Of a DNA stretch of 64,000 nt, positions 1-7,818 are shown piece by piece. The DNA lies in the NCBI GenBank assembly GCA_015064555.1, contig SVRZ01000009.1:1-64000 (forward strand), read 5' to 3'. A program made the translations under genes and the position numbers. The DNA is from Oscillospiraceae bacterium (GTDB taxonomy: Bacteria > Bacillota > Clostridia > Oscillospirales > CAG-272). A model generated the notes under the pieces. The model searched no databases. It saw only the letters and a list, made by a program, of their open reading frames with translations, and had not been told where the DNA came from. Every line of letters starts with the position of its first letter. The first letter of the stretch is position 1.

Positions 1-1
1 C

Positions 2-1669
2 AGATGCGATACACTCTTCGGCGCTACCTATATGGTTATTGCGCCCGAGCATGCTCTTATAGAGAAATGGAAGCCTCTGATAGAAAATTATGATGAAGTC
101 GAAGCTTACAAGGCTGAGGCGGCAAAGAAATCAGACTTTGAGAGAACAGAGCTTGTAAAGGATAAGACGGGTGTTGAAATTAAAGGCGTAAGAGCTATAA
201 ACCCCGCTACACAAAAGGAAATCCCCATTTTTATATCCGATTACGTTCTTGCAGGATACGGAACCGGTGCTATTATGGCAGTTCCTGCGCACGATGATCG
301 CGACTGGGAATTTGCAAAAAAGTTTGGACTTCCGATAATCGAGGTTGTTGCCGGCGGTGACGTTCAGAATGAAGCATTTACCAACGTTGAAACAGGTAAG
401 CTTGTAAACTCGGGATTTCTTAACGGACTTGACGTTGCTGATGCAAAGGTTAAGATGGTAAGCTTCCTTAAAGAAAACGGAATCGGAGAAGAGAAGGTAA
501 ACTTCAAGCTTCGCGACTGGGTATTTTCACGTCAGAGATATTGGGGAGAGCCTATTCCGCTTGTTAACTGCGAAAAGTGCGGATGGGTAGCGGTTCCCGA
601 AGATCAGCTTCCTGTAGAGCTTCCCGAGGTTGATTCTTATGAACCTACAGAAACCGGAGAGTCTCCTCTTTCTCTTATGACAGATTGGGTGAACTGCACT
701 TGTCCTAAGTGCGGCGGAAAGGCACAGCGCGAGACTGATACGATGCCTCAGTGGGCAGGCTCTTCCTGGTATTTCCTCAGATATTGCGATCCGCACAATG
801 ATGAAGCGCTTGCTTCTCCCGAGGCTCTCAAATATTGGATGTCTGTAGATTGGTACAACGGCGGTATGGAGCATACTACTCTTCATCTTCTTTATTCTCG
901 TTTCTGGTCTAAGTTCCTTTTTGATATTGATGTGGTTCCACAAAAAGAGCCTTATCTCAAGAGAACCAGTCACGGAATGATTCTTGGAGAAAACGGCGAA
1001 AAGATGTCTAAGTCTCGCGGTAACGTAGTAAATCCCGACGATATCGTTCGTGATTACGGTGCGGATACTATGCGTCTTTACGAGATGTTTATAGGAGATT
1101 TCGAACAGGCAGCTCCTTGGAATACCCAGTCTATCAAGGGATGTAAGAGATTTCTTGAAAGATTCTTCTCACTTCTTGACATTGCAGAAGGAAAGGGAAC
1201 TACACCCGAGCTTGAAAAGCACCTTCATAAGCTTATCAAAAAGGTGACCTCCGATATTGACTCAATGAAGTTCAATACTGCAATTGCGGCAATGATGGGT
1301 ACTATAAATACTATCTACGAGGTTGGAAAGATAACCAAAGACGAGCTTGGCATTCTTGCAAAGATCCTTTCACCCTTCGCTCCTCACATTGCGGAAGAAA
1401 TATGGTCAACCCTTGGCTTTGAGGGACTTGTTTCTCTTGCTCAGTGGCCTGAATATGACGAGGCAAAAACTGTTGATAACACAATAGAGCTTCCGGTACA
1501 GATAAACGGAAAGGTTCGCTCGGTTATTATGGTTCCTAAGGATGCCGACAAGGATGCTGTAATTGCTATTGCCAAAGCTGATGAGAAGGTTTCTTCGGCT
1601 ATCTCAGGTCTCAATATAATTAAAGAAATTGTTGTTCCCGGCAAGATAGTTAATATCGTAGCTAAGTAA
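2..1669 (+). CDS. leuS: Leucyl-tRNA synthetase, C-terminal part (gene cut by window start)
   Basis: Charges tRNA-Leu with leucine in the cytoplasm. The open frame runs in from the window edge, so the true start and the HIGH motif lie upstream; about 555 of the usual ~800 residues are present. Visible are part of the CP1 editing domain ([10 protein letters not shown]), a CxxC zinc-type pair (CEKCGW, later CPKCGG), the class I catalytic motif KMSKS followed by RGN, and the C-terminal anticodon-binding helices ([13 protein letters not shown]). Class and amino-acid specificity are clear from these motifs. The stop is followed by an intrinsic terminator, so the next gene is a separate unit. Confidence 0.97.
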   Translation, partial: RCDTLFGATYMVIAPEHALIEKWKPLIENYDEVEAYKAEAAKKSDFERTELVKDKTGVEIKGVRAINPATQKEIPIFISDYVLAGYGTGAIMAVPAHDDRDWEFAKKFGLPIIEVVAGGDVQNEAFTNVETGKLVNSGFLNGLDVADAKVKMVSFLKENGIGEEKVNFKLRDWVFSRQRYWGEPIPLVNCEKCGWVAVPEDQLPVELPEVDSYEPTETGESPLSLMTDWVNCTCPKCGGKAQRETDTMPQWAGSSWYFLRYCDPHNDEALASPEALKYWMSVDWYNGGMEHTTLHLLYSRFWSKFLFDIDVVPQKEPYLKRTSHGMILGENGEKMSKSRGNVVNPDDIVRDYGADTMRLYEMFIGDFEQAAPWNTQSIKGCKRFLERFFSLLDIAEGKGTTPELEKHLHKLIKKVTSDIDSMKFNTAIAAMMGTINTIYEVGKITKDELGILAKILSPFAPHIAEEIWSTLGFEGLVSLAQWPEYDEAKTVDNTIELPVQINGKVRSVIMVPKDADKDAVIAIAKADEKVSSAISGLNIIKEIVVPGKIVNIVAK

Positions 1670-1718
1670 TAAAATCTTTCTTTGATTTTACGTAAAAAAC
1701 GTGTTTGAAAATAAAAGA

Positions 1719-1759
1719 ACTCTCGCAGTAGAATGAAAATTTCTCTGCGAGAGTTTTTG
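1719..1759 (+). terminator. Intrinsic terminator after leuS
   Basis: A perfect 10-bp stem (ACTCTCGCAG with CTGCGAGAGT) closes a 16-base loop and is followed by a run of T. It lies 50 bases past the leuS stop and before the promoter of the next unit. Confidence 0.85.
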
Positions 1760-1839
1760 TATATAACTGAAATAAAAAACATTCAAAAAAGCCACTGAAT
1801 ATTGTCGTTATAAGAACAAAATATTTAAAATAAAAAAGA

Positions 1840-1868
1840 TTGACAACGCAAGCGGTGTATGGTATAAT
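1840..1868 (+). promoter_or_regulatory. Sigma-A type promoter of the phospholipid operon
   Basis: TTGACA (1840-1845), a 17-base spacer and TATAAT (1863-1868): both hexamers are perfect. Transcription would begin near 1875, so the open frame that seems to start with TTG at 1840 cannot be translated from there. The first usable start is the ATG at 1900. Confidence 0.92.
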
Positions 1869-1899
1869 TATCATAAGAAAGTATGGCTGTAGGTGTGTA

Positions 1900-2988
1900 A
1901 TGCAAAATAAAAACGACAAAACCGATTTGCAGGTAAAAAACGAAAAAAAGAAAAGCAGTAAGATTTTATGGACTTTGCTTTTTATATTGATTGCGGTACT
2001 GACAGTTGTTGCGGTTACTTCTCAGAGTGAAAACTTTTCGTTTTCCGAGTTTGTTGACTTTGTTGGCTCTTTGGATATAAAATACGTTATATGCGCATTT
2101 CTTGCAATGATTGGTTTCATTTTATTTGAGGGACTTGCATTACGAACTATTGCAACATCGTTTGGATATAAGCGCTCGGTTGTAAAAAATTATAATTATT
2201 CCGCTGCGGATATATATTTTTCAGCGATTACACCTTCTGCAACCGGAGGACAACCTGCAAGTGCGTTATTTATGATTCAGGACGGAATACCCGGCTCTGT
2301 AACTACGGTTATACTACTTGTCAATCTTGTTATGTATACTTTTGGTATTATTGCGCTCGGTATTTTGGGATTTGTCCTAAATCCTTCTATATTTCTTAAT
2401 TTTTCAGGGCTCTCAAAGGCTTTGATAATTATAGGATCACTTACACAGCTTGCAATTGCTTTCGGCTTTATAATGCTTCTCGTTCACGGAAATATTTTAT
2501 ATAAGATTGGCAATTTCTTTATTTCACTTCTTGCAAAAATTAAAATAATCAAAAATCCTGATAAAAAAAGAGAGAAGCTTAAAGAAGCAATAACTACATA
2601 TACAGACGTTGTACATCAGATTAAGGATAAGAAATTAATGCTTCTCAAAGCATTTATTCTTAATTTTCTGCAAAGGGCATCCTTGATTGCAGTTACGCTT
2701 TTTGCATTTCTCTCCAGCGGAGGCAAGCTTGCCGCAGCTGTTGACATCTGGGTGACTCAGAGTATGGTAATTCTTGGCTCGAATACCGTCCCTATTCCTG
2801 GAGCTATGGGAGTTGCGGATTATCTTATGCTCGATGCTTTCGGTGAATTAATGAGTGAAAGTATTGCGATAAATCTTGAACTTTTAAGCAGAACGATATC
2901 TTTCTATTTCTGTGTTATTATTTGCGGCATTTCTTTTATGCTCAGATGTATTATTTTTCAGTTTAGAAAAAAGGAGAACGAAAAATGA
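1900..2988 (+). CDS. Multi-pass membrane protein, lysylphosphatidylglycerol synthase TM / UPF0104-like flippase family
   Basis: An integral membrane protein of 362 residues. A charged, lysine-rich cytoplasmic N-terminus (about 20 residues) is followed by repeated hydrophobic helices and the family's typical internal stretch with ITPSATGGQPASA (near residues 110-125) and PIPGAMGVADY (near 305-315). Family members are flippase-like membrane domains found alone or fused to MprF-type synthases. Its stop overlaps the start of phosphatidylserine synthase by four bases, which suggests a role with phospholipids, but the substrate is inferred. ATG 1900 was chosen because the promoter covers the earlier in-frame codons; the ribosome site (AGGTG) is weak. 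Confidence 0.82.
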   Translation: MQNKNDKTDLQVKNEKKKSSKILWTLLFILIAVLTVVAVTSQSENFSFSEFVDFVGSLDIKYVICAFLAMIGFILFEGLALRTIATSFGYKRSVVKNYNYSAADIYFSAITPSATGGQPASALFMIQDGIPGSVTTVILLVNLVMYTFGIIALGILGFVLNPSIFLNFSGLSKALIIIGSLTQLAIAFGFIMLLVHGNILYKIGNFFISLLAKIKIIKNPDKKREKLKEAITTYTDVVHQIKDKKLMLLKAFILNFLQRASLIAVTLFAFLSSGGKLAAAVDIWVTQSMVILGSNTVPIPGAMGVADYLMLDAFGELMSESIAINLELLSRTISFYFCVIICGISFMLRCIIFQFRKKENEK

Positions 2989-3683
2989 TAGGTTATTATA
3001 ACTATACAATGTTTCTTACGTACATTTCGCTTGTTTCGGCAAGTCTTGGAATTGTCATAGCCCTTACGGGCGGAGGTCATCCGTATATCGGAATGTGCTT
3101 CTTGCTTTTGTGCGGACTCTGCGATGCTTTTGATGGCAAGGTTGCAAGGCTCAAGAAGGATAGAAGTGTAACGGAGAAAAAATTCGGTATTCAGGTAGAT
3201 TCCCTTTCCGATATAGTTGCATTTGGTGTTTTGCCTATATGTATAGGAGCTGCTCTTATGCGTACTTCTGAAGCATTGCAGAAGATTCAGAGCGGTACGG
3301 CGGGTATGTTTTTTACAGTTCTTTTATTCGCTATAATGACTCTTTATACACTTATGGCTTTGATTCGTCTTGCGTATTTCAACGTAACTGAAGAAGAAAG
3401 ACAAAATACCGAGGAAGGCGCAAGAAAGTATTACCTTGGTCTTCCTGTGACTTCAGCAGCCATCATATTTCCGACCGTTCTTCTTATCAATTACCTGTGC
3501 TTGAAATTCAAAAACGTAGACCTCGCTCCGATATATTTCGTTATTCTCGGTGTGACGGCGCTGGCTTTTGTTTTGAAATTTCAGCTTAAAAAGCCTGGAC
3601 TCAAAGCGATTCTTGCAATGATTGCATTCGGCGCCGTTGAAGGAATAATTATGATTATTGCATACGCAAACTTCGGTAGATAA
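2985..3683 (+). CDS. pssA: CDP-diacylglycerol--serine O-phosphatidyltransferase (phosphatidylserine synthase)
   Basis: Membrane enzyme joining CDP-diacylglycerol and serine to give phosphatidylserine. The CDP-alcohol phosphotransferase signature is present near residues 46-80: CDAFDGKVAR, then GIQVDSLSDIVAFG, giving the conserved D..DG..AR..G...D...D pattern. Several hydrophobic helices surround it and the length (232) is normal for the bacterial integral-membrane type. The start overlaps the upstream flippase-like gene (ATGA) and follows AAGGAG; the stop overlaps the psd start (TAATG). The decarboxylase next door makes serine the likely alcohol substrate. Confidence 0.93.
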   Translation: MIGYYNYTMFLTYISLVSASLGIVIALTGGGHPYIGMCFLLLCGLCDAFDGKVARLKKDRSVTEKKFGIQVDSLSDIVAFGVLPICIGAALMRTSEALQKIQSGTAGMFFTVLLFAIMTLYTLMALIRLAYFNVTEEERQNTEEGARKYYLGLPVTSAAIIFPTVLLINYLCLKFKNVDLAPIYFVILGVTALAFVLKFQLKKPGLKAILAMIAFGAVEGIIMIIAYANFGR

Positions 3684-4519
3684 TGAAAAAGAGTAAAGAA
3701 ACACGCTCTCTCAGATTTCTTTATAATACTGCAATCGGAAGATTTTTTCTGAAGATTCTCACTGCAAGATGGATATCTAAATTAGCAGGTAAATTTCTTG
3801 ACAGCCGAGCTTCCAAGCCTCTTATAAAAAAATTCGTAAGAAAAAACAACATAAATTTATCTGAATATTATGCTGATAATTTTACTTGCTTCAACGATTG
3901 CTTTACAAGAAAAATCAGAGATGGCCTTCGTCCTGTAGATGCTTTGCCGACTTCATTAATATCTCCTTGCGACTCTTTGCTTTCGGCATATCATATAGAC
4001 GAGAATCTTGTTTTGAAAATTAAGGGCAGTGAATACAGAATAGAGGATTTACTTAATAACGCTATGCTGGCGGAATCTTTTCGCGGCGGTGTGGCTCTTG
4101 TTTTTCGTCTTTGTGTTACGCATTATCATAGATATATTTATTTCGATAACGGAAATAAAGGAGATAACGTATTTATTCCCGGAAAGCTTCACACAGTGCG
4201 TCCGATAGCGCTTGAGGCGCTTCCTGTTTTTGTTCGTAACTGTCGTGAATATACGATTATGAAAACGGATAATTTCGGAACTGCCGCGCAGATAGAGGTT
4301 GGAGCGCTTCTTGTCGGAAAAATAAAAAATCATCATTCTGAGTATACCTTTACGCGCGGAGAAGAAAAAGGAATGTTCCTTTACGGAGGCTCTACAATCG
4401 TCCTTCTTCTCGAAAAGAATCGGGCAAATCTCAGAGAGGATATTTTTCTGACTACAGAAAACGGTCTGGAGACAGACGTTATGATGGGTGAAAAGATTGG
4501 CGAAGCTATAATAAAGTAA
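3683..4519 (+). CDS. psd: Phosphatidylserine decarboxylase proenzyme
   Basis: Pyruvoyl-dependent enzyme converting phosphatidylserine to phosphatidylethanolamine. Near the C-terminus sits GGST, the counterpart of the LGST self-cleavage motif; cleavage before Ser237 would give a 42-residue alpha chain carrying the pyruvoyl group. VTHYHRYIYFDNG contains the conserved histidines of the family. The protein is 278 residues, within the usual range. It is the last gene of a three-gene unit with overlapping stops and starts, completing a two-step path to phosphatidylethanolamine, and a strong hairpin follows. Confidence 0.93.
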   Translation: MKKSKETRSLRFLYNTAIGRFFLKILTARWISKLAGKFLDSRASKPLIKKFVRKNNINLSEYYADNFTCFNDCFTRKIRDGLRPVDALPTSLISPCDSLLSAYHIDENLVLKIKGSEYRIEDLLNNAMLAESFRGGVALVFRLCVTHYHRYIYFDNGNKGDNVFIPGKLHTVRPIALEALPVFVRNCREYTIMKTDNFGTAAQIEVGALLVGKIKNHHSEYTFTRGEEKGMFLYGGSTIVLLLEKNRANLREDIFLTTENGLETDVMMGEKIGEAIIK

Positions 4520-4524
4520 TTTGA

Positions 4525-4562
4525 GCGGCGATGATTGCAAAATGCATCATCGCCGCCTTTTT
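4525..4562. terminator. Bidirectional terminator between psd and the AraC gene
   Basis: The 11-bp stem GCGGCGATGAT / ATCATCGCCGC has a 10-base loop and is followed by T on the plus strand. It separates two converging genes and probably serves both. Confidence 0.85.
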
Positions 4563-5358
4563 AATATATTTTGTTTATTTTTTTGAAATCGCTCGGCGTA
4601 CGTCCGAATTTCTCCTTAAAGCGTCTTGAAAAATAGAACTGATCGCAAAAGCCAAGCGCCGCGCTTACCTCTGAGATACTGCATCCGACTTTTGAGAGCA
4701 TCTCTCTTGCTTTTATGAATATCATATCGTCTATGTATTTTCCGATAGGCATATTCATTTCTTTTTTGAAAGAGTTTCGTATTTTACTTTCGGATACGAA
4801 AGTTGCCCGTGAAATATCTTCAACCGTGAGCTTTATTGATAGATTATCTTCAATATAACTAATTACCGATTGAACAGTAGGACTGTATTTTTTTATTGAT
4901 GTTTTCTCAAAGCTATAAGCATCGGAAAAGTCAAGAACTGTCTTTAAAATAAAGAGTTTAAGGCTTAATATATCAACGTATCTCTCTGAATTTATAAGAG
5001 TCCTTATTTTCTCCGAGGTTTCTATAGAGAAGGGCATAGAATAGATTTTTTCAACGTTGTAAAACAAATCGTATTTTTCTACAGTTGAAATATTGATATG
5101 AAAGAAAAACTTTTCAAGATGCTTGCAACCGCAGGAAAATTTACAGTTTGGCGGAATGAAGTAGACGTTGCCCGGTGACATCTCTACGTACTGATCTTTG
5201 GTTTTCAAAAAGCCGCCTCCTCCTGTCACAAAATACAGTCTTGTATGAGGTGAACCGGTGGTTTGAAAATTCCACCGTTCATCTAAAGAAGCAAACACAG
5301 CTCTGGAAATATTTATATCAGTTTCTCTTAAAATTTCAAGCAGAGAATTCTCTCTCAT
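4561..5358 (-). CDS. AraC-family transcriptional regulator
   Basis: A 265-residue regulator. The N-terminal half reads as a cupin-like sugar-binding domain (RLYFVTGGGGF, then PGNVYFIPPNC near residues 63-77); the C-terminal ~100 residues hold the two helix-turn-helix units of the AraC/XylS family (LTVEDISRATFVSESKIRNSF, then FSRRFKEKFGRTPSDFK). It is transcribed away from the fucosidase gene, with 135 bases between the starts, the usual arrangement for a local activator of a glycan-use gene. GGAG lies eight bases before the ATG. The effector is not evident; fucose or a fucosylated glycan is inferred. Confidence 0.92.
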   Translation of the reverse strand: MRENSLLEILRETDINISRAVFASLDERWNFQTTGSPHTRLYFVTGGGGFLKTKDQYVEMSPGNVYFIPPNCKFSCGCKHLEKFFFHINISTVEKYDLFYNVEKIYSMPFSIETSEKIRTLINSERYVDILSLKLFILKTVLDFSDAYSFEKTSIKKYSPTVQSVISYIEDNLSIKLTVEDISRATFVSESKIRNSFKKEMNMPIGKYIDDMIFIKAREMLSKVGCSISEVSAALGFCDQFYFSRRFKEKFGRTPSDFKKINKIY

Positions 5359-5392
5359 AACAAAATCTCCATATTTTTTAACAAAAAATCAA

Positions 5393-5421
5393 TTGCATAG
5401 CAGAGCTTTATATGATATATT
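5393..5421 (+). promoter_or_regulatory. Possible promoter of the fucosidase gene
   Basis: TTGCAT (5393-5398), a 17-base spacer and TATATT (5416-5421), about 70 bases before the fucosidase start in the AraC/fucosidase intergenic region. Two mismatches to consensus would fit an activator-dependent promoter. No clear AraC half-site pair was seen. Confidence 0.45.
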
Positions 5422-5493
5422 TGAAATAAAAAACACATATTCTTAGTTTACTATACTACAAAAAACACAAAATGTCAAGAAAGGGACTGGAAA

Positions 5494-6951
5494 ATGAAAG
5501 AGAATAAGTCAACCCAAGCAAACGACATAATAAACAAGAAGGGACTGGATGCGCAGGAAATTGAAGAAGCAGAGCGCCAAGCTGAAATCAGAAGACAAGC
5601 ATCGAACTATACTTATCCCAAAACACAGGAGCTCAGAGATAAGGTAGAGTGGTTCCGTGATCAGAAATTCGGTCTTATGGTTCACTGGGGCCTTTACAAT
5701 ATTTTAGGTATAAAGGAATCCTGGCCTCTTGTAGACAGACCGTGGACTAAATGGCAGTTTAAACCCGGTACTACCAACCGTGAGGTTAAGGAAATGTATG
5801 CTCAGCTCCACAAGGGATTTCTTCCTCTCAGATTTGATCCTGATGAATGGGCAGACCTTGCATATGATGCAGGATTCAGATATCTTTGCTTTACTACTAA
5901 GCACCACGACGGATTCTGCCTTTGGGATACTAAAACTACCGATTATAAGGTTACAGGCAGCGAGGTTCCTTACAGAGATAATAAAAATGCCGATATAACC
6001 AAAGTTCTCTTCGATTCATTCAGAAAAAAGGGAATGGGGATTTCTCTTTATTTCAGCAGAGGTGATTTTTCGTGTCCTTATTATTGGGAAGAGGGCTATG
6101 CTATGCAGGATGGAGCGGAAAGAGTTCCTTCCTACGATCCCGACCAAAAGCCTGAAAAATGGCGTAAATTCCAGGAATTTGTATTCGCACAGCTTAAAGA
6201 GCTTGTAACCGACTATGGTAAAATCGATGCTCTTTGGTATGATGGCGGTTGCGACGGTCTTAAGCTTGGGGTTCCCGAAATGACGGAAGAATTAAGAAAA
6301 ATTCAGCCTGATATGCTTGGAGTTTTGAGAGGCGGCGTAGGAGTATGCGAGGACATAATAACTCCCGAGCTCGTCTTTCCCGATTCTTATATTGACGTTC
6401 CGTGGGAAGTTTGCACGGTTATGTCAAAGCCTGAAACTGAGTGCGCATTACCTAAGGGAGCGCTTCCACACACCTCGTTCGGTTATACCTTCGACATTGA
6501 TTATATGACGGCAAAGGAAGTTGCTCATATGCTTCTTGACGTCGTTGCAAAAGGTGGAAACCTTGCGCTTAACATTGCACCTCAGCCTGACGGAAGATTG
6601 CCCGGCAGAGCAGTAGAAGAACTCTGGGTTCTCTCTGATTGGATGAAAATTTTTGCGCCCGCAATTCATTCGACAAGAGAAGCAGCGCCGTATCGCACGG
6701 GAAAATTTGCGTATACCAGAAGCAAGGATTCGAAAAAAATCAACGTCTTTTATCTGTATGACGATAACGAAACCAGAGCAGAAGAATATAAGATACCGTT
6801 CAAATTTTCAGCAACCAAAATTACTGATATGCGCACAAAAGCAGAACTTAAATTCGAGCAGAATATTGACAAGCTTAAGGTGCATTTACCTAAAGAACTT
6901 GCTGGAACTGTTGGCGATATAGCCGATTGCTTCGTGATAGAGGTTGAATAA
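5494..6951 (+). CDS. Alpha-L-fucosidase, glycoside hydrolase family 29
   Basis: Hydrolyses terminal alpha-linked fucose from glycans. GH29 landmarks are FGLMVHWGLYN (residues 59-69), TKHHDGFCLWD (135-145) and LWYDGG (247-252), where Asp250 matches the family nucleophile; the conserved WE of PWEV follows. The protein is 485 residues and shows neither signal peptide nor carbohydrate-binding module, so it probably acts in the cytoplasm on imported fucosylated sugars. A charged ~40-residue N-terminal extension precedes the barrel. The start has a modest purine-rich site (AAAGGGACTGG). The divergent AraC gene is the likely regulator. The exact fucosyl linkage cannot be read from sequence. Confidence 0.94.
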   Translation: MKENKSTQANDIINKKGLDAQEIEEAERQAEIRRQASNYTYPKTQELRDKVEWFRDQKFGLMVHWGLYNILGIKESWPLVDRPWTKWQFKPGTTNREVKEMYAQLHKGFLPLRFDPDEWADLAYDAGFRYLCFTTKHHDGFCLWDTKTTDYKVTGSEVPYRDNKNADITKVLFDSFRKKGMGISLYFSRGDFSCPYYWEEGYAMQDGAERVPSYDPDQKPEKWRKFQEFVFAQLKELVTDYGKIDALWYDGGCDGLKLGVPEMTEELRKIQPDMLGVLRGGVGVCEDIITPELVFPDSYIDVPWEVCTVMSKPETECALPKGALPHTSFGYTFDIDYMTAKEVAHMLLDVVAKGGNLALNIAPQPDGRLPGRAVEELWVLSDWMKIFAPAIHSTREAAPYRTGKFAYTRSKDSKKINVFYLYDDNETRAEEYKIPFKFSATKITDMRTKAELKFEQNIDKLKVHLPKELAGTVGDIADCFVIEVE

Positions 6952-6957
6952 TTTAAG

Positions 6958-6998
6958 AAGTCATAACCCACCGGTTTTTGGTAGGTTATGACTTTTTT
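6958..6998 (+). terminator. Intrinsic terminator after the fucosidase gene
   Basis: AAGTCATAACC pairs with GGTTATGACTT (allowing the A/T run to extend the stem) and a T-run follows directly. Confidence 0.85.
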
Positions 6999-7018
6999 CT
7001 GTTGTTCATATAAAAGGC

Positions 7019-7047
7019 TTGAATTGTTCGGCAAACTATAATATAAT
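7019..7047 (+). promoter_or_regulatory. Promoter of the small lipoprotein gene
   Basis: TTGAAT (7019-7024), a 17-base spacer and a perfect TATAAT (7042-7047), about 50 bases before the lipoprotein start. Confidence 0.75.
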
Positions 7048-7095
7048 ATTATTGATAAACTATACTTAGATTTTATAGTATGGAGATCATCCACA

Positions 7096-7419
7096 ATGAA
7101 AAAGATATTATATTTTGTTATAACAGTGGTAGCGCTTTTGGGATGTCTTGTCGGGTGCAATAAAGAAGAAACGCCTGTCGGTGGAGGAAATTCAGAAATT
7201 ACGGGTAGCATTGCCTATTTCTACGGTGAAGAAGAAAATGCTATTGAATCGTTCTATTCTGAGGACAAGCAATCAAAGCAAATTGAACTTTCAAAGAAAA
7301 ATACATATACAATTGGTTTAAGACCGAGCTTCAGAGGAAGCAAAGAGGCTTTATATAACGGGGATTGCGCGACATTCTCCTTTGCCGACGGTTGTGGGCG
7401 AAAGGCATTGTTTTATTGA
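7096..7419 (+). CDS. Small lipoprotein of unknown function, probably frameshifted
   Basis: The 107-residue frame opens with a lipoprotein signal: KK, a hydrophobic core, and lipobox L18-V19-G20-C21. The rest is short, polar and beta-rich in appearance; no family was recognised. The frame stops at 7419, but in the +1 frame a protein-like sequence continues (ERHCFIELDNSVP and onward) to a stop at 7474. A one-base insertion or deletion somewhere around 7375-7398 therefore probably broke a gene of about 125 codons; GGG at 7396-7398 is one possible site. It has its own promoter and lies 400 bases upstream of three ABC exporter genes, so it may once have worked with them, but this is inference. Confidence 0.6.
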   Translation: MKKILYFVITVVALLGCLVGCNKEETPVGGGNSEITGSIAYFYGEEENAIESFYSEDKQSKQIELSKKNTYTIGLRPSFRGSKEALYNGDCATFSFADGCGRKALFY

Positions 7420-7474
7420 ACTTGATAATAGCGTACCAATATCAGCAGAGAATAATGTAATAGTTTATTTTTAA

Positions 7475-7818
7475 GATAAAATACGCGAATATAAAATTCA
7501 ATTTATCGTGTGATATAAAGCAAACTTGTATTCAAACTTAAAAACCACATTGTTGGACAGCTTATTGACGATTCTGATACTATTATTTAAAGTTATATAA
7601 TAACACGGTTACAAAGCCATAAAATGCTTGAAATATTCATGAAAATATGAGATAAATATCTTACTAAAGTATAATTTCCCCATAAGGTTGTGGGAAATCA
7701 ATCCATATTAACAAGGATACACCCATAGTTTTTGAATAAGTTATAGGTGTAATTTGCTTTATTAGCGGTTGATAAAACTTTATGTTTTACGGTCGGCAGC
7801 TCAAAGGAGGGTGTAAAA
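7475..7818 (+). other. Intergenic stretch before the ABC exporter operon
   Basis: An AT-rich region of about 340 bases with no convincing coding potential on either strand. It ends in a strong ribosome site (AAAGGAGGGTG) for the first ABC gene. A promoter for the exporters should lie here, but no hexamer pair with good spacing stands out (TTGACG near 7565 is the best -35 candidate). No repeat or RNA gene was recognised. Confidence 0.5.

Noticed and set aside
1840-1899. Upstream extension of the flippase-like gene to a TTG at 1840
   Set aside because: The TTG is part of the -35 box of a perfect promoter, so this part is not transcribed.
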